Assembly: GCA_024336345.1 (NCBI GenBank)
Contig: JANFOG010000011.1
Coordinates: 1,178,001 to 1,242,000 of the forward strand
Source of the DNA: Mariannaea sp. PMI_226
Lineage: Eukaryota > Ascomycota > Sordariomycetes > Hypocreales > Nectriaceae
Reading direction: 5' to 3'
Length of the DNA stretch: 64,000 bases
The notes beneath the pieces are model-generated. The model searched no databases and was not told the DNA's origin. It saw nothing but the letters and a program-made list of their open reading frames with translations. Of the stretch, positions 1 through 11,690 are shown piece after piece. The position numbers and the translations under genes were made by a program. Position 1 is the stretch's first letter, and each line of letters starts with the position of its first letter.

Positions 1-842
1 TATTTAAGAAGGATGCTACGTCAGCACAATGTCTTGAAGTCTTGGTAGAGTACATGATCTCCAAGGGTGCTCTCGTCGATGCCAGCACCTCTATAAACGT
101 TACCCCCCTATTACTCTGTATCAACAATGGATTGTCAGACGTTGCGAACATTCTTTTGAAAAATGGTGCTGACCCTAACGTGGCGGACATTAAGGGTTAT
201 ACACCTCTAATGGTAGCCGCAAGGCAAGGCCATGATGCCATTGTTGAGTGTCTTCTTCTTTCTGGAGCCCATCCTGATGCTCAACTACGCATCAAAGGAC
301 CAGATGAATGCAAATGCAAGGCGATACTTAACGGGAAACGGACATACAACAGCTGTGACGCTCCGTTTTCGGCCCTGGTATTCGCAGTAGAGCGTGGACA
401 TCAGCGAATTGTCGAGCTCCTCCTTAGGCATGGGGCTGATCCAAACATGAAGATTGTGCATCATGTGCATGGACAGGTGCCTCTGAGACGACCCAAAAAA
501 AACCATGTTGGCCCACATTCCAGTTCTGAGGATGAATTAGATATTGAGCCTAAGCAATGGAAAGGCCATATCACCATTGCCACTGCGCTAACTTGGGCGA
601 GAGGAACAGTTCGTAATCTGCTCTTACATCACGGTGCAGACCCGAATAAAGAAGAACTGACACGGGAGTGTGACTGTATTGTCAGCGAAAGAAGTGAAAG
701 GCGGAAGTCTTTTGATAGTTTCGCCACTGATTATGGAAAGGGTCTATGGGTAGCTCGAGGAAATGAAGCGCTGAGGCAGATATCAAGCAACTGCAGCTGG
801 GAGCTGCCTCCAAATACTGGCCTATATTTCGAAGTGCGCTAG
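1..842 (+). CDS. Ankyrin-repeat protein, 5' truncated by window edge
   Basis: The frame is open to base 3 and ends at the stop at 840-842, so only the C-terminal ~279 residues are visible; the true start lies outside the window. Ankyrin repeats are clear: repeat cores of the type 'TPLxxAxxxGH..IVxxLLxxGAdPN' recur (for example TPLMVAARQGHDAIVECLL, then a later copy ending LLLRHGADPN and a last one ending LLLHHGADPN). Between repeats there is a Cys-containing insertion (DECKCK) and a basic/acidic linker rich in charged residues. Ankyrin arrays mediate protein-protein contacts; in filamentous fungi they are very common in accessory, NACHT- or HET-type receptors as well as in free-standing proteins. 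Which architecture applies cannot be seen because the N-terminus is missing. No membrane segment is visible. The family is certain, the role is not. Confidence 0.85.
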   Translation, partial: FKKDATSAQCLEVLVEYMISKGALVDASTSINVTPLLLCINNGLSDVANILLKNGADPNVADIKGYTPLMVAARQGHDAIVECLLLSGAHPDAQLRIKGPDECKCKAILNGKRTYNSCDAPFSALVFAVERGHQRIVELLLRHGADPNMKIVHHVHGQVPLRRPKKNHVGPHSSSEDELDIEPKQWKGHITIATALTWARGTVRNLLLHHGADPNKEELTRECDCIVSERSERRKSFDSFATDYGKGLWVARGNEALRQISSNCSWELPPNTGLYFEVR

Positions 843-1656
843 TTGAGATGGCGATGATCTGAATGGATAAACGCCCATTTTTGAGATTGGAAAACAGTGT
901 GGTTAAGCATAAGCTTAGGATCATCAATTAGAGGCCCCAGCTCTCATGAATCCACTGTGCGCCGTCCCTCATTAGGTGCTTTTACAGCCTCTTGAAATCA
1001 AATATTAAGTCTGGATTTTCATTAATACCGTTCTCCAATCTACTATGCACGTGTGGCCGTTCTAGACCATTGGTTCGTTGGCGATTATATTGTAAAGTAT
1101 GGTGTGTAGTGTTATTTCGACTTCGGTCATCTGCAAGTCGTCCAGAGCATGGTTGATTCGCGCGAGTGTAGTGAGAGAAACGATATCATTGTTTGCGCAG
1201 CCATCGAAATGACGACATCGTAAATGTCCTTGTTTGACACACTATTTGATGTATATTCAATAATGTAATGCAAAATTGCGTAGGGCCAGAAAGGTAGTTT
1301 GTAAGAAGGATGCTCATTCTCAGGCTTGAGTCCTGTCTAGGGTCATGTATTGGGCCTCTTAAACACACCTTGAAGTGATCGGTATTACGTACACGCGGGC
1401 GGCACATATCACTATGAATTGTGGGAAAGGAAAAACGATGCTTATTTGCAAGTATCACGCTTTTAATATACCCAAATGGTAACCTGGAACTGTATTTTAG
1501 ATCGATACCCTACGCTTGTTAGGCATTGATATGTTACTGTACCTGAGTTATCGCAGACGCGAGTTCTAATGCTCCCTGTATGCCACACGACCCGGAGAGA
1601 CACCAATACCTATTTTCACGACTAATAGTTCCTCTGCCCCTGAGTGCTCTTTGTAT
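843..1656. other. Intergenic, no gene seen
   Basis: This is the convergent interval between the end of the ankyrin gene and the end of the first dehydrogenase gene. Open frames here are short and lack any family motif. I see no tRNA or repeat. Confidence 0.6.
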
Positions 1657-2609
1657 TTACAGATTCAGCCCAATGGTGAGTCTCTCAGAATCTTCAAGAT
1701 CAGAGGACATGACCTTCAACTCATCCACATCCCAATGTGGCCACAAGTATTTGCCATTCACGAAACTTGCTTCGGGGCTCGCAGCCCAGACGGCAAAGGC
1801 CGCAGGTAGGCTTACTTTAGGTATGTCAGCAATCGGATATCTTCTTACATGGGCGTCACTTCATGGTATGGAATAAAAATAAACTCACTATCGTCAAAAG
1901 GTAGGTCTGTACCAGCCTCGACTGACTTGCTCGACATCTCCGTCACAACAACACCGGGGTGAAACTGCACAACTCGGATACCAGGATTCTCAAATCGGAA
2001 ATAGTCAAGCATCTTGGCCAAGGCGGCCTTGGCAGCTGAATATCCAGAGTGGCCCGGGAGAGGGGCTACGTGAGCCACAGCTGAGTTGACGCTAATCACG
2101 GCGGCATCCGTTGCTGCGTATGTCTTGAAAGCCCGTAGTAAGTTGTAGTTGCCCTTGATATTGATCTCAAAAGTTCGCCAGAAATCGTCGTGCTCCAAGT
2201 CCAGCAAAGGGACGAGGGCGTGGAGGTAGCCGGCATTGGCAACAAGGATGTCAATCTTGCCGCCAGGAACAGTCTCAGAGAAGGCTTTCAGGGCTGCACG
2301 GATCTGCTCCGCGTCGGTGAGATCTGCTGTGAGGATATGCACTTTAGTCTCAGGGCTTTCCTGCTCAATGTCGAGTTTCGTCGACTGCAGGGTGGCTGCG
2401 GTGCGGCCAACCAGGGCCAGGTTCGAGGCGCCGGACCTAGCATATGCCCTGGCAATCTCCGCTCCGATGCCAGATCCGCTACCAGTAACGACGACATTCT
2501 TGCCCTTGGTAGAGAGTTCAGGTCGTTTGGGATCAATAGTGGGGTATGATTTCCGATGATAGGTTGCAGTCGGACTTGACATGCCAAAGGGAATAGTGAA
2601 TGTAGACAT
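1657..2609 (-). CDS. Short-chain dehydrogenase/reductase (SDR), classical type
   Basis: Two exons encode 292 residues: 2609-1889 and 1814-1657, with a 74-bp intron at 1815-1888 (GTGAGT donor, TAAAG acceptor). The unspliced frame loses the conserved end. After splicing it continues with a typical SDR C-terminus (ASPEASFVNGKYLWPHWDVD). Motifs are the Rossmann glycine motif TGSGSGIG near residue 43, NAG (VANAGYL), a catalytic Ser in 'VNSAVAHV', and YSAAK with the Tyr-Lys pair. The family uses NAD(P)H to oxidise or reduce alcohols and ketones; the substrate is unknown. No signal peptide is seen, so it is presumably cytosolic. It is divergent from a second SDR gene 609 bp away, which suggests shared control. 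The fold and cofactor use are certain, the substrate is not. Confidence 0.9.
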
Positions 2610-3218
2610 GATGGCAATCTTTGTTGAAATATCAAGCTCTCAACTCTGTTACTGGGTGATGTTACCGCTTCTTGAAGGACTGGACATCGCACTCTAAATA
2701 GTTCCTCCAAATACGTATATTAGAGGCTCCAACCACATTTTTTTGGCTGGTAAGGAGCCTTTGGAATAACGTTGAATAGCGTTGAATAACGTTATTCAGT
2801 GGTGGTTGACAACGTGTTAGCGACTGAACATTGCGGAGATTTCTGTGTTTGTCCACCTCGATACTCCGCAAGGTGGACGACGATACCTTGTCGCTGACAA
2901 ATTTTGAGGCAAACTACTATTCGAGGAAGAATATTAATTGGAGGTAGTTGGCGGACTTCATCGTACGAGGGCGGATTTTGACAGTGAAGGAGAATCTGCC
3001 AATGCTTACACTATATTCCCAATCAGGTAATTCCACAACAGTCTCCTGAAGGACATGATTCAACCCGGCGATAAGAGACGCTTATACTCGAGATTTTGCC
3101 TCACTAAAATTATACTATATTGGCCTCTAGCCCATTTCCTTTATAAATGCTTTTAACATATAACGTTGCTTGTAGAATGCTATGGAGTAACGTGCATTGA
3201 TCGCCACGATTCATAGCC
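2610..3218. promoter_or_regulatory. Shared promoter between two divergent SDR genes
   Basis: This 609-bp interval carries start codons facing outward on both sides. At 2764-2797 the unit GTTGAATA(A/G)C repeats, and at 2784-2797 it forms a perfect 14-bp palindrome, GAATAACGTTATTC. Such a spaced or palindromic repeat is what a dimeric transcription factor would bind, but no factor is identified. A TATAAAT sequence at 3142-3148 lies about 70 bp upstream of the right-hand start codon. Confidence 0.5.
3142..3148 (+). promoter_or_regulatory. Candidate TATA element of the right-hand SDR gene
   Basis: TATAAAT lies 71 bp upstream of the ATG at 3219, a usual distance for a fungal TATA box with a short leader. 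This rests on sequence and spacing only. Confidence 0.35.
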
Positions 3219-4319
3219 ATGCTAAACTTCCTCCGTCAGGTTCGGCCACCGGCGCCCACCTTTACTGAGAAAGAGATCACCGACCTCACCGGCCGTGTCA
3301 TCGTCGTAACAGGTGGTAGTTCCGGGATTGGAAAAGAAACTTGCCGCATTTTGTTCTCCAAAAATGCCACCGTTTACATGACCGCGCGCAGCGCCGAGAA
3401 GGCGAAAGCAGCAATCGCCACCATCCGCGAAGCTCACCCAACATCCACAGGATCTATCGACTATGTGATTCTCGACCTCGATGACCTTGCTGCTATCCCA
3501 GCTTCAGTTGACGCACTCAAAGCGAAGACATCGACCGTTGATGTTCTGATCAACAACGCGGGCATCATGATTCCACCAGCAGGGAGTGTGTCAAAGCAGG
3601 GCTACGAACTGCAGCTCAGCACTAATTGTCTGGGGCCTTTTCTTTTCACGAAGCTACTTACTCCGGTACTTTCTCAGACAGCCAAGTCTTCTCCACCAGG
3701 CAGAACGCGGGTTGTGTGGGTAGGCAGCTCAGCTGCCGAGCTGCTCTCACCAACCAATGGCATGGACATCACCAATCTGGACTACAAGAAAGACCAGTCG
3801 CAGACTTACAAATATGGTGTCAGCAAGGCCGGAAACTACTTTCAAAGCACCGAGTTTGCGCGAAGACACCGCGAATTTGGAATTGTCAGCCTGGTATGTT
3901 CTCGCTTCCCGAAGCAAGCGAAAAGACCCAGGAGGGGAATCTAACACATGACCTACACCAGTCATTGAATCCTGGAAATCTCGAGTCCAACTTGGACCGA
4001 CATGCAAGTGGTCCGCAACTCTTGTTGAGTAAGGCGTTGTCGCACCCGACAGTATTTGGTGCCTATACCGAGCTGTTCGCCGCATTGTCGCCCACAGTGA
4101 GTTTGGAGAACTCTGGAGAATGGAGTAAGTCCCGTCGGCAATACTCGTTCCTTTGTAATTAAGATCGCACACTAAATACTTGCAGTTATCCCGTGGGGGC
4201 GATTCGGTTCCATCAGAAAGGATTTGGAAAAGGCCACAAAGCCCATTGAAGGAGGCACCAGCATTGCTCAGCAGTTCTGGGACTGGTGCGAGGAGCAGGT
4301 GAAGCCGTATTGCCAGTAG
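3219..4319 (+). CDS. Short-chain dehydrogenase/reductase (retinol-dehydrogenase-like)
   Basis: Three exons encode 323 residues: 3219-3893, 3962-4124 and 4186-4319. Introns are 3894-3961 (GTATGT...CAG) and 4125-4185 (GTAAGT...CAG). The N-terminus holds TGGSSGIGKETC (cofactor loop), then NNAGIM, and YGVSKAGN with the catalytic Tyr and Lys. Length and the C-terminal 'IPWGR' segment fit the fungal WW-oxidoreductase/retinol-dehydrogenase-like SDR branch, which uses NAD(P)(H) on hydrophobic alcohols or aldehydes. It is a different subfamily from its divergent neighbour. An unspliced reading ends in a basic nonsense tail after residue 225, so the introns are needed. The substrate and physiological role cannot be told. 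Confidence 0.9.
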
Positions 4320-5827
4320 TCAGTGGTTTTATTTTCTCAAGCGATAGCGAGTCGAGACGCATTGCAACATATTTAGCGGTAATAATAATCTTGAAAGCAG
4401 TTTCTATGAAATGATGACTTATGAGCATTATTGGGCTGTTGTTAGTGACTATGGTTCCCAGCGCAAATCTACCCAACGAGGCCATCGAGTTGGAGAGTAT
4501 AGAGACCCTTTATTTTTCCGGCGTAGCAGCTCACAACACTAATTCATTTACAAAAACGCTCCGTTCTTCATCGACTTATTGAATGACCACCAAGCTCCAT
4601 TCGAACGCAATGTCTAGTGGCGGGGCAACGTGATAAACTCTCTCTGCGAATGCTTCTGGTAATATGTCATTGACAAACGATAATCTGTAAACATGGCGAT
4701 GCTGCTAGTTAGAGAAGCTTCTTTTTTTTCTTTTTTGGCCTGAACATCATCAGGCATGTCATTAGGTTTCATCGTCTAGAAGACGCTTCTAAACAAGTCT
4801 ACTCGCGGTCGCGACAGGCTTGTTAGGCATCGGCCACTCTCTCAACAGCAAGAGAAATACCGGCATAGATGTCTGTCTATTTCTGGTCAAGGTCGTAGAC
4901 CTGAGACCAGCTATTTCAGTGAAAGCCAAGGAATACACTACCAGAAGTGTGTATGTCAAATTAAGCTCGTAGTGCAAAAAAATATGTACTTATAATCACG
5001 TCCTGTGAAAAAAAAAATATTTATTAGATTTGAGAAAGGTATTAAAAAGACACCCAAAAAAAGTTGCGGTATGTTTCGAACCCAAGAGTTTGGCTGATGA
5101 AGTGGTTGCCAAAAGCAGCAAAAGCGAAGGCTCGCGAGTTGACCTCGTGGCAGACGAATTCGAACGGCCGTTAGGCCGCATCAAGATACTATGCATATAC
5201 AGCTACTTCGCTGGAGGTGTACAAGATTATCTTTGCATATAAGGGATACATATGTAAGGAGATGATGCGTTGATTGGTGATCCACTGATTTAGGCAACGA
5301 TGCAAGGGGTGGCTTGGCACACTGGGCGGGTGAGGTGAGCGAAAGAGGCATGAGGCCGTGCCGCAATAGACTGTGAAAGAGGACTGGAAGAGCAGAGAAG
5401 GGGATTCACATAAAAGCGAGTAGATAGGTGAAAGAATTTTCTTTTAAACACCATGATGAGGGTTTGTCTTCTTATTATATCAGACTAGGGTGCTCATGGC
5501 CAAGTGCCAGTTGGCTGGTCTGCAAGTTTCATCCCAACAGCGGATGGGAGCGTTTGCTCAAGCAATCAAGCAGTCTTGGATTCATTTTGTCAGGATTATG
5601 TGATGTAGTTTTGACTAATACATAACCATGTTGTCAATACTTCATTTGGCTGTCAAGAATGGTCTGCCAGATCTACTCGTCTTCGTCTTTTCTGGATGGG
5701 TATCCCCTGCCTAGCCTCCAAAATTGATGAACAAAAGTTGAGGAAACGCCATTTCGTCTCACAGTAAATGAAATATAATTTATTGATTACATCTAGGCAA
5801 TATCTATTATTCTTTCTTTCATCTCAT
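4320..5827. other. Intergenic, AT-rich, no gene seen
   Basis: A 1.5-kb convergent interval lies between the SDR gene and the PIG-S gene. It includes A/T runs (near 4720 and 5010) and a 213-bp open frame at 5030-5242 without recognisable motifs. A TTCGAACCC sequence at about 5077 resembles a tRNA T-arm, but no acceptor or T-stem pairs around it. Confidence 0.55.
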
Positions 5828-7528
5828 TCATTGCGTCTTCTTCTCTTTAGCCTCCTTAGCCTTCTCTTTTCGGCTCTTGATCCATCGCCTCAGCTCATTG
5901 AGCAATCCCGTAATCAATGGCACACCTACAGGACCCAACAGGGGCAGGTAGACAGCAATCTTGTGTTCGTCGGGGAAATACAGCTGTCCAACCATGCTCT
6001 TTTCAAAAAATGCTCGTTCAGCCTCATCCTCCGCAATGCGTGCGTGGTACAATCCTTGGGGGCCGCCGAGACTGCCGCAGGCCTGCTGCAGGTGGTCCAT
6101 TGTAGATGCGACACCATCGGCCACGCTGCGAGGGATAGCAATGGAGGGGAGAGCCAGAGACAAGCGGGCAAGGGAACCAAGAGTAGAGGAGGCCCGGAGG
6201 ATCAGATCAGCCGAACGAATCCGGGATAGGGTCGACAGTCGAAGGGGCAGGGAGCCTGACTGAGGTGTACCAAGAAGCGAGAGTAGGTGGTTGTTAAAAG
6301 TGAGCATGGGTTGCTTAAGGGTATCTGTAGAGACATGCGATGTCGTCTCTGGTAGAGAAAGTAGGTAGACACTACCCCATTGAGGAATCATCCATGACTG
6401 CGAAGTCTCAGCTTCGGAATCGAGACCAATATTCTGGTTACCGATATAAATGACAAAATTGACCGTCGGTGCCCCACCAATTGAGGGTGAAAGGGGCCAC
6501 TCGGCAGCATTGATGAAGGATGCTAGATCGGCCTTGGTCAATACTTCTGACTGAGTGCCAGGGGTCGCGTAGAGCTGGACCTGAGTGTCAATGGTGAAGT
6601 TGTGAATGGGGCCAAGGATGTCAAGCATGGGTTTCATGTAATCCTCAATCGCAGATTCGATATCCCAAGTGTTGGGGACGGCATTGGCAGTGAAAAGCGA
6701 AAATGTGAGGTGATAAGTAGGTGCGTATCGCAGAGATCGAGTGGTTCGCTTGGAGAGAGCCTCGGCAGCCTCGGGGGTCAAGCTCTGGGGTCGTGCATCA
6801 GGGGATGAGGAGGTCGAGAGGAGGTAGGAAATAATGGATTGCTCCTCCGAAAACGTGGATTGAAGTTCTTTAGCGATGTAGGTCGCGAGGGCTGACGAGG
6901 AAGATGAGGGAGAGGGGATCGAGTTGGGAGGGTAGACGATATCAAGGACGGCGAGGTGGGGGTTAAGAGAGGCCGAGTTTGTGTCGCCCGGCGTGAGTTG
7001 AATCGTCAATGCGACCTGGGACTCGTCATCCGCGAGAGTCTTGTCGCTACGAGCTCCATCCTTGGGAGCCAGTTGCAGGCGCAAATGATGGCCAGAGAAG
7101 TCGTTGTGGTCGTCGAGGACATGCTGGGTCAGGCGCACCAGGTTCTGCGCATCGTTTTCTTGGAGCGCATCGGCCTTGATGGAAATTTGAAGAGGAAAGA
7201 CAGGACGGCAGGCCTAAAAGGAAGAATAGGAACAGCCAGGTCAGCGATATGCGACGCAATGTGCAACAGGAGAGCTCTTAGATACCTTTCCCTCAGCCCA
7301 TTGAAGCATGCCATCTAGAGGAAGGTTGGCGCGATAAATAGAAGTGGTCTTCCACCATATCGGAAGACCTAGGAACAAAACAATGAGCCAGAATGAGAGT
7401 ACAATGAGGGAGCGTCGCTTGATGTCAAATGGCTTCTCTGGAGGGGGAAGCTTGAGCTCTGAGCTCGAAGAACTGGTCGTTTCGGCGGCAGGTGCCGGCG
7501 CCGATCCAGCAGCGGAGCCGGACGCCAT
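5828..7528 (-). CDS. GPI17: GPI transamidase subunit PIG-S / Gpi17
   Basis: Two exons encode 542 residues: 7528-7286 and 7213-5828, with a 72-bp intron at 7214-7285 (GTATCT donor, TTTTAG acceptor). The start is MASGSAAG; a single hydrophobic helix at residues ~40-58 (LIVLSFWLIVLFLGLPIWW) is followed by the family hallmark WWKTT.IYRA.LP. A large lumenal domain follows and a second hydrophobic segment lies near the C-terminus (VYLPLLGPVGVPLITGLL), ending in a Lys-rich cytosolic tail. PIG-S is a non-catalytic subunit of the ER-membrane GPI transamidase, which joins preassembled GPI anchors to proteins after cleaving their C-terminal signal. Length and topology (two helices flanking a lumenal domain) match the family. 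The intron is required to join the N-terminal helix to the body. Confidence 0.93.
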
Positions 7529-9152
7529 TATGCCGTCCTGAAGAAGGAAATGTTGGTTGAAAAGGAGAGACTGAATGTGAGCGAACAGATGGATGATAAC
7601 CCGAGAGCTCCTGGCGCGCTGGCTCCTGAGCAGTGACGTCCAATTGGGCGATGCAGAGCAAGCCACGATATCACGATATCACGTGCACCATAATAGAAGA
7701 TGGTCGGGGCTTATAATCGCCGACATGCCGATTTGGGAAAACGAATTGTTTCATGATACAAGGAGAAGGACGATTTCGAATGAATAGCGCGGCTTTGTTT
7801 TTTAATTTTATTTAGAATCTCAGACGTATTGATGGATGAATCTTATACTTAACAATAAAGTCGCGAAAATAAATAAGTAAATAGTAGCTTACATCAACTC
7901 AGTGACATATTTGCATCGGCCCTAGAGCTTCATGCACTAAATAGCTAGCTATTGAAAGAGCTTTTCATAGTACGCACTCATTTATTGTATCAGTGTAATT
8001 CGCCAATGTCATAATTAATTGAAAACTGACATGGCCACTTCTGTTTCATATGTTCGCGCACAGCTTTGATCATGTCCAGGGCCTGCATCATGTCGTCCCC
8101 CTCCCCCCAATCATCCTTTTACTCACCAACACCTACACTAACACCAGTACCATCTTCCTCTTGCTTCTCAACCACCCACCCCACATATTGCCTCGCACGT
8201 TTTCCACAGCTCAATAACTAAGTGGTTGGGAAGAGAGATCAATAAAGTTTTTGCTTGTCATGTTTCCCCGGATTGTTCTGTCCTCCCCGCATCCCCCGCC
8301 CCTCTTTCAGCCGAACCGCATTCCCGATTGAGTCGCTGCTTAATCCAAAAAACCTGTGATATGAGGGCGGGTGATGTTACTGTCAATTCAACGTGCCGAG
8401 GTATCATACGTTGGCTTTACTCATGTTTATGCTCTGCACACCACCAGACCCCCTGTTGCTTGTCGATGCAGCTAACCCCGCAATTCAGAGAAACTGGGGA
8501 CCTCTACGCCGCTCTTCCCGGTCAAAGGTCGATTTCTCGGAAAACCCGCTGCCGGTTGACTTGAGACGACTTACATGCGAATAGACGAGCTGCACGCCTG
8601 CACACTGAGCAGCAGCGCTGCATCGCATCTCTTCCCCCCCTTCCCCAGAAAGTCTCCAGGAATGGCTTAACTTGCTTACACCTGTATCTAATACACTCAC
8701 ATGCGCCTTGGCGTAATCAACGCTGAGGCACACAGAGAGTAGCCGAAAGCGCAAGTTTACGAGGAGAGCCCAATCCAGAAAGATTCTCTCCCCCCTAAAG
8801 CGGCGCAGAAGAGGGTAAAGCTGTGACGGACTCTAATATCATATCTGTTCCTAATTTCTGTAACTTCTTCTCTTCTATTCCTCCTTAGCTCGTCTTGAAA
8901 CTTCACAACGTACTTGTTGAGATCAATTCGTGCCAAAGCTCGTACCTTGACGAATAACCTCCTCTGTCGTCATCGCCCCCTTATCGATAGGCGCATCAGA
9001 CCACGACTGGACGACCCGCGTCACTGCAGAGCAACGAGACCTCCTGGTCTCCTTCGTTTGCGCCCTCCCCGAATCTCAACCTTCGGCCTGCTCAGGTCGG
9101 CGGCCGGCCACTTCCTAAACATTGCCCGGAATACCTTATCTCTACCGCAATC
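7529..9152. promoter_or_regulatory. Divergent promoter region, PIG-S / acyl-CoA synthetase
   Basis: This 1.6-kb interval separates two divergent genes. It has C/T-rich stretches (8097-8190 and 8860-8890) of the kind found in leaders of expressed fungal genes, and an AT-rich core around 7795-7900. Open frames here are short and show no family motif. Confidence 0.5.
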
Positions 9153-11222
9153 ATGCCGCGTGAGTTGCTCTACCCTTCCCCTCCCTATTGTCACTGGCGT
9201 AGGGCATTGCTAAAACCAGTCTGTTTACTTTAGTTCCCATGGTTGCCGCAGCTCCCGCGATCGCGGCAACGCTCGCCTACTTAAACGCTCGCACATCGGC
9301 TTGGTATGATCTTCTTCTCGTCAGATGCGCCGTCGCCGGCGCTGGGCGCATGTACTACCGCCAATATGTTGATCGTCTTAACCTCTTTTACAAGATGGAG
9401 GCTATCGCAAAGGATGCCAGGACAGCTGCACGGCCCATGCTCATCTTCGAGGGGAAGACATGGAGCTATGCGGAGGCTTACGATCGGATCCTGCGCTACG
9501 GAAACTGGCTGAAGAATGACCTGGGTGTTAAGCCAAAGGACATTGTCGCCATTGACTATCAGAACTCGGATCACTTTGTGTTCTTGTGGTGGGGGCTCTG
9601 GAGCATAGGCGCAAAACCGGCTTTCATCAACTACAATCTTTCTGGAGACCCGTTGTCCCACTGCATTGGCGCCGCAACTACCCGTCTTTGTATTGTCGAC
9701 CCCGTTGTCGCTGACAATGTTGGTCAAGATGTCAAGGACAAGCATCCTGAAATCCGCTTCCTCATCCTGACGCCCGAGCTTGAGACCAAGATCCTGTCCC
9801 ATGAACCCACGCGAGTTCCCGACTCGGATCGTTCCGGCGAGACGCTTTCTGACATTGCCATTCTGATTTATACATCTGGAACCACTGGTATGCCCAAGCC
9901 AGCTGTTGTATCTTGGGGCAAGTGCATTGTCGGCGGCACCGTGGCTGGAAAGCTCATGGGTCGAAACGGCGATGTTATGTACACGGTAATTGCTCGCCCT
10001 TTTATTTTTTATTTTTTTACCATTCTCATATCTTTGGAATATTTGGCACTGACAACAACTTCAGTCTATGCCTCTCCATCACTCCTCAGCTTCTGTCCTC
10101 GCCTTCTGCAGCTCCGTCCTTGAATCATCCGCCATTGCTATCGGCCGCAAGTTCTCCACAAAGACCTTCTGGAAAGAGGTGCGTGAGTCGGGCGCCACCA
10201 GCATTCAATACGTGGGCGAGACCCTTCGCTATCTCCTCGCTGTGCCTCCACAGTATGACGCCGAAACAGGTGAGTGCCTTGACCGCAAGCACAATGTCCG
10301 CGTAGCCTTTGGCAATGGCCTTCGACCGGACATCTGGAACGAGTTCAAGGATCGCTTCGGTGTTGAAGCCATATGCGAATTCTATGCGGCCACAGAGGGA
10401 ACCTTGGCCACTTGGAACCTGTCCAAGAACAATCTAACAGCCGGAGCCATCGGTCGTAACGGCTGGCTTTACAACGTCGTCATGAGCTACAGCATGGCGC
10501 TTGTCGAAATCGACTGGAATACCGACATGCCCTACCGGGACCCCCGCACAGGGCGCTGTCGCAGGCCCCGTAGTGGCGAACCGGGCGAGATGCTCTTCAG
10601 GCTCCCTTCAAATGACCCCTTCAAGCGCTTCCAGGGCTACTACGGCAATAAGAAGGCCACAGAGTCCAAGGTGTTGAGGGATGTCTTCAGCAAGGGCGAT
10701 GTGTGGTTCCGCACAGGAGACGTCTTGCGCTGGGACAGTGACGGCCGTGTGTTTTTCCACGACCGGATCGGCGACACGTTTCGATGGAAGTCTGAGAACG
10801 TGTCGACCGCCGAGGTAAGCCATGCCGTGTGCTTACACGCAGACGTCAAGGAGGCCAACGTCTACGGGGTCCAATTGCCCCACCACGACGGCCGCGCGGG
10901 CTGTGCGGCCGTCTACCTCTCCGGTGAACCAACCGCCGAGACCATGCGCAGCATCGCCGCACATGTCCAGGGCTCCCTCCCCAAGTACGCGCGACCGCTG
11001 TTCCTGCGCATCATGGCCGAGATGGGCGGCGGCCAGATCACAGGCACGAACAAGCAGCAGAAGCACACTCTTCGGGAAGCAGGCGTGAAGCCGACTGCTG
11101 CCGGAGGCGACGAAAGCGCAGACGGTGCCATGGGAACTGTGTACTGGCTGCGCAACGACACCTATGAGCTGTTTTCCGAGAGTGATTGGCAAGCGCTCGA
11201 TTCTGGAAGGGTAAAGCTATGA
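9153..11222 (+). CDS. FAT1: Very-long-chain fatty acyl-CoA synthetase / fatty-acid transporter
   Basis: Three exons encode 638 residues: a 7-nt first coding exon at 9153-9159, then 9234-9985 and 10065-11222. Introns are 9160-9233 (GTGAGT...TTTAG) and 9986-10064 (GTAATT...TCAG). A second in-frame ATG at 9239 could serve if the first exon is wrong. The AMP-binding P-loop is IYTSGTTGMPKPA, and the FATP/VLACS motif lies around FFHDRIGDTFRWKSENVST. The enzyme activates very-long-chain fatty acids to CoA thioesters via acyl-AMP and couples this to uptake; family members sit in ER, peroxisome or plasma membrane. An N-terminal hydrophobic stretch (APAIAATLAYL) fits membrane association. Length is normal for FAT1. 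Confidence in the family is high; the location is inferred. Confidence 0.93.
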
Positions 11223-11690
11223 TTGATTTTTTCCCCTCCCACGGACTGAATAAATCGCAACGTGCATTTGTATGATTAAACCTCGCGTAAAGCCTCTATA
11301 AGCCTCAGGATAGGTACTATTATGAATGACTCTTTTAATTTTTTTCATCATGAATCTACAATATCGGTTCGTTCCTTGATATACCAATCGCCTTTTCCCC
11401 AATGCCTGTCAGGGGGATGGGATGATCGTCTCTCTACGCCCAGCAAACAAACGTCACCAAGAAGACTCAAGATATCCCAGTCATATCACATTATTTTATC
11501 CATTTTATATACATCCATCCGTTCTCATCGACGCGAAGCTCATCCTCCAAGTCGCCTAGTCCTTTCTACGTAGATCGTCAGGTCGTTAAGTTTACATGCT
11601 TTGGGACATTGGGAACCTCGCTGGAAAAATATTTTCACAACTCGCAAATCCGTTTTTCTACCACTCCGTCATTCAGTCTGAAGTTTTCCT
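11223..11690. other. Convergent 3' region, no gene seen
   Basis: This is the interval between the stop codons of the acyl-CoA synthetase and kelch genes. It is T-rich with no recognisable gene. Confidence 0.6.

Noticed and set aside
5030..5242. Open frame with a tRNA T-arm-like TTCGAACCC inside
   Set aside because: Neither strand forms acceptor and T-stems around it, and the translated frame has no recognisable motif.
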